Shown one piece after another: positions 1 through 5,123 of a stretch of DNA of 5,123 nucleotides. Position 1 is the stretch's first letter, and the number at the start of each line of letters is the position of its first letter. The position numbers were made by a program, and so were the translations under genes. The notes under the pieces are model-generated. The model was not told where the DNA came from. It saw nothing but the letters and a program-made list of their open reading frames with translations, and ran no database searches. Source of the stretch: CAJPST01 sp041795785 (GTDB lineage Bacteria; Pseudomonadota; Gammaproteobacteria; Enterobacterales; Pasteurellaceae); assembly GCA_041795785.1 (NCBI GenBank), contig JBHBXR010000002.1, positions 1 to 5,123 of the forward strand, in the 5' to 3' direction.

Positions 1-1
1 G

Positions 2-61
2 ATGTTACTCATCATTTCGGCGAGCTTGCCGCTGTGGGCGACGTTTGCCTATATCCGATAA
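2..61 (+). CDS. C-terminal end of an unidentified membrane protein (partial)
   Basis: An open frame enters from the left edge and stops at TAA 59-61. Its last 19 residues are MLLIISASLPLWATFAYIR, a strongly hydrophobic stretch ending in one basic residue, as expected for a final transmembrane helix. The M at position 2 need not be the start, because the frame is open to the window edge. The stop lies 21 bases before the ydbH ATG and in the same frame, so the two genes are close enough to be cotranscribed. The other two forward frames also read through part of this stretch, but they give less protein-like, Arg/Cys-rich sequences. Too little is visible to name a family. Confidence 0.45.
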   Translation: MLLIISASLPLWATFAYIR

Positions 62-82
62 CCTGATGACCTGTGATTCCTT

Positions 83-2800
83 ATGTGGAAAAAGATTACC
101 GCCGCCGTCGCTTTATTATTCGCTGTTGTATTGATTGCGATTTATTGGTTGTTATCGAGTACGCAGTTGGAACGTATTGCCAATCATTTTTTGGCGCCGG
201 ATTTTTCCTTGCGGCTGGCGGAACCGCTCAACCTTGACAAAAACGGCATCAGTGCCGCCGATATTGCTTTTTCCCTGTCGTCTCAGGCTTGTCAACCCGT
301 GGAACTGCAAGGTTTGCGGTTGGACGGCTGGTTGCAATCGACGGTTTCCGTACAAAAAGCGGTGTTGGATTACGCCTGCTTAATGCAATTCAACCCGACG
401 GAAAGCAACGGGGAGAAAACAACGCCGAAACTGACCGCACTTTTAGCTTTAATTCCCGATGCCGCAGTGGAAATCAAACAATTACGGCTGATTAACGCGG
501 AACTGCCGAATGATCCCGCACTGCGACAGTTATTACAAAGCGATGCTCGTTTGCATTTAATCAAGCAAGGTTCGCAGTTAAAACTGACGGCGGAATTGCG
601 CGATTTGAGCCAAAGTGCGGTCATTTTTCGCTTAGATTCGCAATTGGATAATTTATTGCTGAGCGGCAACGCATATTATCAGCCGACTAACGAACAAACG
701 CATCAACTGGATTTTCAGTTTAATCTGCATGAAGATCCGACTCAATTTCCGCAACAAGGAACCTTGAAATTAAACTGGCAACGTCCCCAATTCGCCGTTA
801 AACAAGGTGCGTTTTCCCTGCAATGGCAGGATTGGCAAGGACGAGTTGAACTGCTGGATTTAAGCGAACAAAAAGAATTGCTGAATTTGCCTTTTACTTT
901 TGCAGCCGATCAGATTCAAATTCAAAAGGGCAGTTTCTATTGGGATGTTGACGAACAGCAACCGCTGCAAGGCGTACTTAATCTGACGTTGAAAAAAACA
1001 ACGAGGGATTGGTTGCCGTTGAGTAGCGATGTGCGCGTCAGTTTGTTTTCTTCGGGCAAACAGGGTAAAGGTAACGTGGTGGTTTACGGCTCCGGCGGGT
1101 TTATCGGTAAGGAACGGATTTATTTTCCGTTGGAGGCGCACGGCAACATTAAATACGGCGAATCCATCGCATATACCGATGTGGTATTTGATTTGGGCGG
1201 AGAATATGCCGATCCGAGAGTTCAATTCCGTTCGCCTTCGACGCTGAGAGTGACGGGGCGCGGGCATGATTTGAGTTTGAATGTCAATGTGCCGTTGGAT
1301 AATGTGGTGGTGGGGCGCTACGGCGTAGAGGGACGGTTACAAGCGGTTTTGCAGGGCAATACGCCGCAATTTTCCGATTTGGATTTACGTCTTGACGGAC
1401 AAGCCTATGAATTTATTGCGGGTATCACCTCGATTTTTGATATTCGTAGCAACCATAATCCGTTATATCGCGCGCAGGATTTTGTCGCTAACCGCTGGGA
1501 ATGGAATTTATCCGGCAAAGGGATTGCCAAAGCGTTAAATACGGCGGTGAATATTAAAGGAAAGGGATTTTGGCGCAATGATCACGTTGAGATTCAACAG
1601 CTGGAAGGATATTCGGGCGCTATTCACACGGCGGGGATTAATATTCCGAAAGCGGAATTAAAGTTGTCGGATAACCTGCGTTGGTATTATGGCGAACAAA
1701 AACTTCAAGGCAAAATGCGGGCGCTTGCGCCTTATATCGAACTGGATTACGGCGGACGTTTGGTTAAGCCGGATTTTACTTTGTCGTTGGAAGGAAAAGA
1801 CATCACCGATTTTAATCTGGCGGGTGAGTTAACCGCAGGAGAGCTGGGACCGATTAAGATCTTTTCCCATTATTACGATCAAAAATTAGTCGGCAATATC
1901 TATTGGTTGGAGCAATCCGCCAACGTGTTCCAGTCTTTATTTCCGCAAAAATGGAATTGGATCATTCAAAACGGCACGATACGCGGGCAAACCGCATTTG
2001 ATATTACGGCGGAATCGGGCATTCGGATGGGCGGACACTTTGCCATTCGAGCCGGTGAAATTTCGCTGCCTGACGGCGGAATCAGCGGGATTGAATTTGC
2101 TTTACCGTACCGTTATGTGAACGATTCGGTGGAGTTGGTTAAAAATCCGGTGCAAGTGTTCGTCAAACGGATTAAAAACGGCGTGCTGGAACTGGAGAAT
2201 TTACGCGTGAAAGTGCAGGGTTATTATCCTTACAGCCGTCGCAACCCGTTGAATTTAAGCGAATTGAGCATAGATTTACTGGGCGGACGGCTAAGTATCA
2301 ACCGGCTTGCGCTGCCGCAACGAAAAGCGGCGAATCTGCATTTACAGCAAATTGATTTACAAAAGGTGTTGGAGCTTTTGCAATATAAACAACTGGAAAT
2401 GAAAGGCAAAGTGAACGCAGTTTTCCCGTTTTGGCTGCAAGGCAAACAATGCGTAATTTGTAACGGCAAGATTTCACAGGCGGATGAAGTCAGCATTAAA
2501 CTTACTGATGAGATGATCAAAGGCTTAAAACAAGGCGGTTGGACGGAAAGTATTTTGGTGGATGTTATCAGCGCGATGGATTTGCAACAGCTGGAGGCGG
2601 ATGTCAATTTGGCGCCGGACGGCGTTATTCAGCTTAAAGCGCGGATTAAAGGTTATAATCCCAATAAAAAAACACAGCGCCCGATTACGTTGAACTATAA
2701 CCATCGGGAAAATGTCTATGAATTATGGGAATTGATTGATTACAGTTCACAGTTTGAGCAACAATTAGAACACAGTATTTATCAGCGATTGGAAAAATGA
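83..2800 (+). CDS. ydbH: YdbH family AsmA-like intermembrane phospholipid transport protein
   Basis: This 905-residue protein is slightly longer than E. coli YdbH (about 880). Residues 3-4 are lysines, followed by one membrane helix at about 5-24; the rest is a long periplasmic region of alternating beta-strand character, typical of AsmA-like bridge proteins. The C-terminus carries the family signature LNYNHRENV (870-878) with W882. Cysteines occur only as C70, C99 and a CxxC at 790-793, suggesting one N-terminal and one C-terminal disulfide (inference). In E. coli, YdbH acts redundantly with TamB and YhdP to move phospholipids from inner to outer membrane and pairs with the lipoprotein YnbE. 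Older annotations call the family 'dicarboxylate transport', which is not supported by that work. ATG 83 is the first possible start, because an in-frame TGA lies at 74-76. No clear Shine-Dalgarno precedes it, so coupling to the upstream gene is possible. The stop codon overlaps ynbE. Confidence 0.93.
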   Translation: MWKKITAAVALLFAVVLIAIYWLLSSTQLERIANHFLAPDFSLRLAEPLNLDKNGISAADIAFSLSSQACQPVELQGLRLDGWLQSTVSVQKAVLDYACLMQFNPTESNGEKTTPKLTALLALIPDAAVEIKQLRLINAELPNDPALRQLLQSDARLHLIKQGSQLKLTAELRDLSQSAVIFRLDSQLDNLLLSGNAYYQPTNEQTHQLDFQFNLHEDPTQFPQQGTLKLNWQRPQFAVKQGAFSLQWQDWQGRVELLDLSEQKELLNLPFTFAADQIQIQKGSFYWDVDEQQPLQGVLNLTLKKTTRDWLPLSSDVRVSLFSSGKQGKGNVVVYGSGGFIGKERIYFPLEAHGNIKYGESIAYTDVVFDLGGEYADPRVQFRSPSTLRVTGRGHDLSLNVNVPLDNVVVGRYGVEGRLQAVLQGNTPQFSDLDLRLDGQAYEFIAGITSIFDIRSNHNPLYRAQDFVANRWEWNLSGKGIAKALNTAVNIKGKGFWRNDHVEIQQLEGYSGAIHTAGINIPKAELKLSDNLRWYYGEQKLQGKMRALAPYIELDYGGRLVKPDFTLSLEGKDITDFNLAGELTAGELGPIKIFSHYYDQKLVGNIYWLEQSANVFQSLFPQKWNWIIQNGTIRGQTAFDITAESGIRMGGHFAIRAGEISLPDGGISGIEFALPYRYVNDSVELVKNPVQVFVKRIKNGVLELENLRVKVQGYYPYSRRNPLNLSELSIDLLGGRLSINRLALPQRKAANLHLQQIDLQKVLELLQYKQLEMKGKVNAVFPFWLQGKQCVICNGKISQADEVSIKLTDEMIKGLKQGGWTESILVDVISAMDLQQLEADVNLAPDGVIQLKARIKGYNPNKKTQRPITLNYNHRENVYELWELIDYSSQFEQQLEHSIYQRLEK
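434..442 (-). repeat. DNA uptake signal sequence (Hin type), inside ydbH
   Basis: Exact ACCGCACTT, the complement of AAGTGCGGT, read within ydbH. It is recognised during natural transformation in Haemophilus-type Pasteurellaceae. It encodes part of an L-T-A-L-L stretch, so it costs the protein little. Confidence 0.85.
613..621 (+). repeat. DNA uptake signal sequence (Hin type), inside ydbH
   Basis: Exact AAGTGCGGT followed by CATTTTT. This fits the extended USS pattern, in which the 9-base core is followed by T-rich sequence. It lies in ydbH about 170 bases after the previous, oppositely oriented copy. Confidence 0.88.
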
Positions 2801-2991
2801 CAAAACAGCGAAAATTCAGACCGCACTTTTTATGTTTGCTGACCGCATTCTGCTTGACGGCCTGTACGCCGACCGTACAGTTGGAAACACCGAAAGAGGG
2901 GATTACCATCAACATGAATGTGGTGGTGGATCATAAAATTACAGTGGAAATGGACGAAAAAACCAAAAAAGTGGTAGAGAAAGCCAAGTAA
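2797..2991 (+). CDS. ynbE: YnbE family outer-membrane lipoprotein, partner of YdbH
   Basis: This 64-residue lipoprotein has a basic n-region (K3, R5, K6, R8), a hydrophobic core (about 11-20) and a lipobox L20-T21-A22-C23. Lipidation at C23 leaves a mature chain of 42 residues. Residue +2 is Thr rather than Asp, so Lol sorting to the outer membrane is expected. The mature part contains PKEGITINMNV, almost the same as the PKEPITINMNV core of E. coli YnbE, followed by a charged tail. In E. coli, YnbE monomers stack by beta-strand addition onto the YdbH C-terminus to complete a bridge to the outer membrane. The ATG overlaps the ydbH stop as ATGA (2797-2800). The nearest purine-rich site, GGA at 2791-2793, is only 3 bases away, which argues for translational coupling. 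A USS is embedded in codons 8-11. No ydbL follows. Confidence 0.93.
   Translation: MTKQRKFRPHFLCLLTAFCLTACTPTVQLETPKEGITINMNVVVDHKITVEMDEKTKKVVEKAK
2820..2828 (-). repeat. DNA uptake signal sequence (Hin type), inside ynbE signal peptide
   Basis: Exact ACCGCACTT followed by TTTA. It spans codons R8-P9-H10-F11 of ynbE, at the boundary between the basic n-region and the hydrophobic core of the lipoprotein signal peptide, a part of the protein that tolerates sequence change. Confidence 0.85.
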
Positions 2992-3011
2992 AAGCGCTTT
3001 ATTTTTTACTT
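2986..3011 (+). terminator. Possible weak terminator after ynbE
   Basis: AAGTAAAA (2986-2993, overlapping the ynbE stop) can pair with TTTTACTT (3004-3011) across a 10-base loop. The left arm is followed by the palindrome core GCGC, and a run of six T lies at 3002-3007. The stem is AT-rich and the T-run falls inside the right arm rather than after it, so this is not a classical strong terminator. Its position between two unrelated genes is the best argument for it. Confidence 0.3.
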
Positions 3012-3064
3012 ACAGTTGATAATCTATCTTCAATTAACGGGCTAATTTTTTTTGAATTTTTATT

Positions 3065-3070
3065 TATAAT
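3065..3070 (+). promoter_or_regulatory. Probable -10 box of the FMN reductase gene
   Basis: A perfect TATAAT lies 41 bases before the start codon at 3112, which would give a leader of roughly 35 bases. At 16-18 bases upstream the sequence is only CTAATT-like, so there is no good -35 box. The promoter may depend on an activator or on the AT-rich tract with eight T at 3046-3053. Confidence 0.45.
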
Positions 3071-3111
3071 AAGCTCGTTCCATACATTTCAAATAAAAAA
3101 GGAAAACAGAA

Positions 3112-3663
3112 ATGACAAAACAAGTAGCAGTCTTAATCGGTAGCGGCAGCAAAACTTCATTCAGCAAATTAACGGTAAAACATTTGCAAAAAATTGCGCC
3201 GGCAAGCATTCAATTAAACGTGGTGGAAATCGCCGATCTTCCTCTTTATGATCGCGATTTGGACGAAAACAGCCCGGCGGCTTACACCCGTGTGCGCGAA
3301 GCGGTGGCAAGCGCCGATGCGGTGTTATTGGTCACTCCCGAGCATAACGGCGGCGTTTCGGCGATGCTTAAAAACGCCATTGACGTGGTTTCCCGCCCGA
3401 TGGGACAGAGCAAATGGATCGGCAAACCGGCGGGCATCGTCAGTGTCGGCGCAGGTGCCGGCGGCGGTGTGCGTGCGGCGGATCAATTGCGTACTATTTG
3501 TTCGGGCGCGTTTATCAATATGCCGGTAGCGCCTTTTGCGGCGAATGTCGGCGGTTTGTTCAGCGGTACTTTTAACGAGCAAGGCGAAGTGGCTTCCCAA
3601 GCCGTAGCGGATTCGTTACAAAACTTTATCAACAGCTATGCGGATTTTATCGCGAAGTTTTAA
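3112..3663 (+). CDS. NAD(P)H-dependent FMN reductase (ChrR/YieF-like flavoprotein)
   Basis: This 183-residue protein has the flavodoxin-like fold of the NADPH-dependent FMN reductase family and is close in length to E. coli ChrR (about 188). Visible family blocks are the N-terminal beta strand and phosphate-binding loop GSGSKTSFS (10-18), IADLPLYDRDLD (40-51), TPEHN (75-79) with LKNAIDVVSRP (86-96), and the glycine-rich GAGAGGGVRAADQLR (113-127). Family members are cytosolic, bind FMN and use NAD(P)H to reduce quinones, nitro- or azo-compounds or metals such as chromate; the substrate here cannot be told. Two positions differ from ChrR: the loop has S/K where ChrR has the arginine of GSLRKGS, and TPEHN replaces the usual TPEYN. 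The start at 3112 is supported by AAGGAA (3099-3104), 7 bases before the ATG. It is transcribed separately, with its own -10 box and a strong terminator downstream. Confidence 0.88.
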   Translation: MTKQVAVLIGSGSKTSFSKLTVKHLQKIAPASIQLNVVEIADLPLYDRDLDENSPAAYTRVREAVASADAVLLVTPEHNGGVSAMLKNAIDVVSRPMGQSKWIGKPAGIVSVGAGAGGGVRAADQLRTICSGAFINMPVAPFAANVGGLFSGTFNEQGEVASQAVADSLQNFINSYADFIAKF

Positions 3664-3678
3664 TTGATTTTCCCTCAT

Positions 3679-3687
3679 AAGTGCGGT
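3679..3687 (+). repeat. DNA uptake signal sequence (Hin type), left arm of terminator
   Basis: Exact AAGTGCGGT starting the left arm of the terminator stem. It pairs with the inverted copy at 3724-3732. Confidence 0.88.
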
Positions 3688-3723
3688 CGGATTTTCGGTT
3701 GTTTTAAAATAACCCGAAATCCG

Positions 3724-3732
3724 ACCGCACTT
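3724..3732 (-). repeat. DNA uptake signal sequence (Hin type), right arm of terminator
   Basis: Exact ACCGCACTT ending the right arm of the terminator stem, running directly into the T-run. Confidence 0.88.
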
Positions 3733-3789
3733 TTTTATAGTTTCTTGATATTCCTCACACTTTTGCCCTTCCGATATCATCTTGATGAA

Positions 3790-3818
3790 TTGAACCCGTA
3801 TAGGCGTTGTTCTACAAT
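3790..3818 (+). promoter_or_regulatory. Probable sigma-70-type promoter of the SDR gene
   Basis: TTGAAC (3790-3795) and TACAAT (3813-3818) are separated by exactly 17 bases. They match the consensus at 4 of 6 and 5 of 6 positions. Transcription would begin near 3825, giving a leader of about 32 bases that includes the ribosome binding site at 3842-3848. A second AT-rich box, TATAAA at 3825-3830, has no suitable -35 partner. A short dyad, TCATC-TT-GATGA (3777-3788), lies immediately before the -35 box and could be a regulator site. Confidence 0.6.
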
Positions 3819-3841
3819 ATCCGTTATAAAATTAAAATGAC

Positions 3842-3848
3842 GGAAGGA
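3842..3848 (+). promoter_or_regulatory. Ribosome binding site that fixes the SDR start
   Basis: GGAAGGA ends 8 bases before ATG 3857. The alternative in-frame ATG at 3878 (M8) has no such site, so the upstream start is preferred. Confidence 0.75.
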
Positions 3849-3856
3849 TAACAATC

Positions 3857-4747
3857 ATGATTTGGTCTATTGATACGATGCCCGAGCAAACGGGCAAAAT
3901 TGCCATTGTCACCGGCAGCAATATCGGCTTGGGGTTTAAAATCGCATTGGAATTGGCGCGTAAAAATGCCACGGTTATTTTAGCTTGCCGTAATATGGAA
4001 AAGGCGCAGCGGGCGATAGAGCAGATGAAACAGGACGTGCCGAATGCAAAGTTGGACGCAATTCAATTGGATCTGATCGATCCGGATTCCATTAAAACCT
4101 TTGTCGAGCAGTTTAAGCGGCGCTATCAAAAACTGGATATTCTGATTAATAACGCCGGCGCGGTCAATTTGGAGACGTTGCAGCATACGCCGAACGGACA
4201 GGAAATGCACATGGCGACCAATCACCTCGGGCATTTTATGTTGACGGCGTTGTTAGCCGATATGCTCATGCGTACCGACAATGCGCGTGTGGTGACCATC
4301 ACCAGCGCAATGTATCGTTACGGCGTGATTGATTTTGATGACTTCAAATGGGAAAAACGCCCGTATCATCGCATGAAAGCGTACAGCGACAGCAAATTAG
4401 CCAATTTATTGTTCAGCTATCAGCTGCAAAAATATTTTGAATGCAAAGGCGCAAACACCCTTTCCCTCGCCGCCCATCCGGGTTTAACCGCCACCGACCG
4501 CCAACAAAACAGCGGCGTAGGCGGCTTTGTCGGCAAATGGATCGCCTCCCCCATCGAAAAAGGCGCCCGTTCCCCGTTACTTTGCGCCACCGCCCCGTTT
4601 GTTAAAGGCGGCAGCTTCTACGCCCCCCGCTTCCAAGCCCGTGGCAAACCCGCATTACAAACTATCAAAGACAGCATAATTACAGACGAATTAGCTCAGA
4701 AACTATGGGATTATTCGGAGGAAGTGACGGGGGTGAAGTTTGGGTAA
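3857..4747 (+). CDS. Short-chain dehydrogenase/reductase, retinol-dehydrogenase-like
   Basis: This 296-residue cytosolic oxidoreductase has a complete Rossmann-fold SDR set. It has the cofactor loop TGSNIGLG (19-26), A43-C44-R45 after strand 2 (the Arg suggests NADP(H)), D72-L73, NNAG (98-101), catalytic N122 in NHLGHF, S150, Y176-xxx-K180 and HPG (207-209). The catalytic tetrad Asn-Ser-Tyr-Lys is intact. The length and the NHLGHF and HPG blocks are those of the retinol dehydrogenase/WW-oxidoreductase-like branch. In bacteria these are mostly uncharacterised and act on unknown carbonyl or alcohol substrates, so retinol itself should not be assumed. The start at 3857 is chosen from the GGAAGGA site and because relatives often carry a Trp a few residues in (W3) before the P-x-Q-x-G-K segment. 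It sits between its own promoter and cas3. Codon choice shifts towards C-ending codons after about residue 196. Confidence 0.88.
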   Translation: MIWSIDTMPEQTGKIAIVTGSNIGLGFKIALELARKNATVILACRNMEKAQRAIEQMKQDVPNAKLDAIQLDLIDPDSIKTFVEQFKRRYQKLDILINNAGAVNLETLQHTPNGQEMHMATNHLGHFMLTALLADMLMRTDNARVVTITSAMYRYGVIDFDDFKWEKRPYHRMKAYSDSKLANLLFSYQLQKYFECKGANTLSLAAHPGLTATDRQQNSGVGGFVGKWIASPIEKGARSPLLCATAPFVKGGSFYAPRFQARGKPALQTIKDSIITDELAQKLWDYSEEVTGVKFG

Positions 4748-4756
4748 CGAGTTGTG

Positions 4757-4784
4757 TTGTGGAAATGTAAAACGGTCGTATTCT
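4757..4784 (+). promoter_or_regulatory. Weak candidate promoter for cas3
   Basis: TTGTGG (4757-4762) and TATTCT (4779-4784) are 16 bases apart, matching the consensus at 3 and 4 of 6 positions. A TATATT at 4813-4818 touches the cas3 start and would give an almost leaderless transcript. Neither is convincing, and no terminator is seen between the SDR stop (4747) and cas3, so read-through from the SDR promoter is equally possible. Confidence 0.2.
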
Positions 4785-4820
4785 GAGAAATAAATATTTA
4801 AAAAAAAAACAGTATATTAT

Positions 4821-5123
4821 ATGAGCGAAAAGAATAAAAAAGAAAAACCATACTACGCCCATTCCGTCGAAAACCAGCCCGAATCCCAATGGCAAACCTT
4901 AAGCGGCCATCTTGCCCAAGTCGGCGAGATGGCGGCGGGGTTTGCCGCTGTTTTTGGAGCGCAGGAAATCGCCTGCTATACAGGTGAGCTACACGACTTG
5001 GGTAAATACACGCCTGAATTTGCTGCACGCTTACGCGGCGGAAAATCAGTCGACCACGCCACCGCAGGCGCGAAAATTGCGGTCGAACGCTGGGGTGCAG
5101 CGGGTAAGTTGATGGCGTTCTGC
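4821..5123 (+). CDS. cas3: CRISPR-associated nuclease/helicase Cas3, N-terminal part (cut by window edge)
   Basis: This 101-codon open frame continues past the right edge. It has the start of the Cas3 HD nuclease domain: YYAHS (11-15), H30 in SGHLAQV, the HD pair H58-D59 in GELHDLGKYTPEF, and H79 in VDHATAGA. These histidines and the aspartate bind the metal ions used to cut single-stranded target DNA after Cascade recruitment; the helicase part would lie downstream. The YAHS...W...H...HDLGKY layout, with the HD domain N-terminal, resembles Cas3 of type I-C systems, where cas3 normally leads the operon before cas5, cas8c and cas7. The subtype is an inference. ATG 4821 is the only plausible start: an in-frame TAA lies at 4791-4793 and YAHS begins just after. 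No Shine-Dalgarno is visible; the leader is A/T-rich, with ten A at 4800-4809. No CRISPR repeats are in the window. Confidence 0.88.
   Translation, partial: MSEKNKKEKPYYAHSVENQPESQWQTLSGHLAQVGEMAAGFAAVFGAQEIACYTGELHDLGKYTPEFAARLRGGKSVDHATAGAKIAVERWGAAGKLMAFC

Larger units (their letters stand above)
3679..3736 (+). terminator. Strong intrinsic terminator made of two inverted uptake sequences
   Basis: The left arm 3679-3700 and right arm 3711-3732 pair at 20 of 22 positions around a 10-base AT-rich loop (3701-3710). The first 16 pairs (AAGTGCGGTCGGATTT) are perfect. A run of six T (3731-3736) follows. The outer ends of the two arms are exact USS copies, 3679-3687 on + and 3724-3732 on -. Inverted USS pairs serving as terminators are well known in Haemophilus. 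It starts 15 bases after the stop of the FMN reductase gene and separates it from the SDR gene. The stem is nearly symmetric, but the reverse strand has only a short A/T context, so it is best read as a + strand terminator. Confidence 0.92.

Noticed and set aside
152..1267. Reverse-strand and alternate-frame open frames inside ydbH, up to 135 codons
   Set aside because: They overlap a convincing 905-codon family member, have no ribosome binding sites and encode Arg/Ser/Cys-rich sequences with no family features.
2230..2915. Reverse-strand open frames over the ydbH end and ynbE
   Set aside because: They are antisense to two well-supported genes and their products look like out-of-frame translation.
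3016..3035. FNR-type site TTGAT-N4-ATCAA before the FMN reductase gene
   Set aside because: The right half reads TATCT rather than ATCAA at the required spacing, so the site does not fit. The same holds for TTGAT at 3782.
3857..4747. SDR as a protochlorophyllide reductase or a true retinol dehydrogenase
   Set aside because: The sequence resembles that broad branch, but a Pasteurellaceae bacterium has no chlorophyll pathway and nothing shows retinol as substrate.
4680..5028. Reverse-strand open frames of 71 and 76 codons across the SDR-cas3 junction
   Set aside because: They overlap the Cas3 HD motifs in the opposite strand. The Phe/Ile/Tyr-rich stretch is simply the antisense of the A-rich cas3 leader and Lys-rich start.
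4912..5112. Forward open frame of 66 codons in the cas3 region
   Set aside because: It is a +1 shadow of cas3; the cas3 frame carries the HD motifs and runs to the window edge.
4748..5123. CRISPR repeats or a leader near cas3
   Set aside because: No direct repeats of 25-40 bases are present. The A-tract and AT-rich leader are too short to be an array leader, and in type I-C loci the array normally lies at the other end of the operon.

Overview
The window looks like chromosomal DNA from a Pasteurellaceae bacterium. The main evidence is five exact copies of the 9-mer AAGTGCGGT or its complement (434-442, 613-621, 2820-2828, 3679-3687, 3724-3732). This is the Haemophilus-type DNA uptake signal sequence (USS), and fewer than 0.1 copies would be expected by chance in this length. 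The protein content (YdbH/YnbE, a ChrR-like flavin reductase, an SDR, Cas3) also fits a gammaproteobacterium. The species cannot be fixed from the sequence. A Hin-type lineage such as Haemophilus, Aggregatibacter, Basfia or Actinobacillus succinogenes is more likely than the Apl-type lineage.

Layout: all genes are on the + strand. (1) Positions 1-61 hold the last 19 codons of an unidentified, hydrophobic, probably membrane-embedded protein. (2) Positions 83-2991 hold ydbH and ynbE, which overlap by ATGA. They encode a large AsmA-like inner-membrane-anchored periplasmic protein and its small outer-membrane lipoprotein partner, known in E. coli as an intermembrane lipid-transport bridge. The third member of the E. 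coli operon, ydbL, is not present. (3) Positions 2992-3111 are a short intergenic region with a weak possible terminator and a consensus -10 box, leading into a 183-residue NAD(P)H-dependent FMN reductase (3112-3663). (4) Positions 3664-3856 contain a strong intrinsic terminator whose stem is built from two inverted USS copies, then a good sigma-70-type promoter for the next gene. (5) Positions 3857-4747 encode a retinol-dehydrogenase-like short-chain dehydrogenase/reductase with an intact catalytic tetrad. (6) From 4821 to the window edge lies the first 101 residues of a CRISPR Cas3 protein, covering the start of the HD nuclease domain. It is the probable first gene of a type I (likely I-C) cas operon running out of the window.

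The genes form four apparently independent transcription units: envelope lipid transport, two stand-alone redox enzymes and a CRISPR locus. Only ydbH/ynbE and the off-window cas operon are real functional groupings. I found no evidence of an undescribed system. The points most worth a second look are the ydbH-ynbE pair without ydbL, the junction at the 5' edge of the cas locus (a codon-usage shift in the 3' part of the SDR gene, a 10-A tract and no Shine-Dalgarno before cas3), and possible operator-like dyads in front of the two redox genes.
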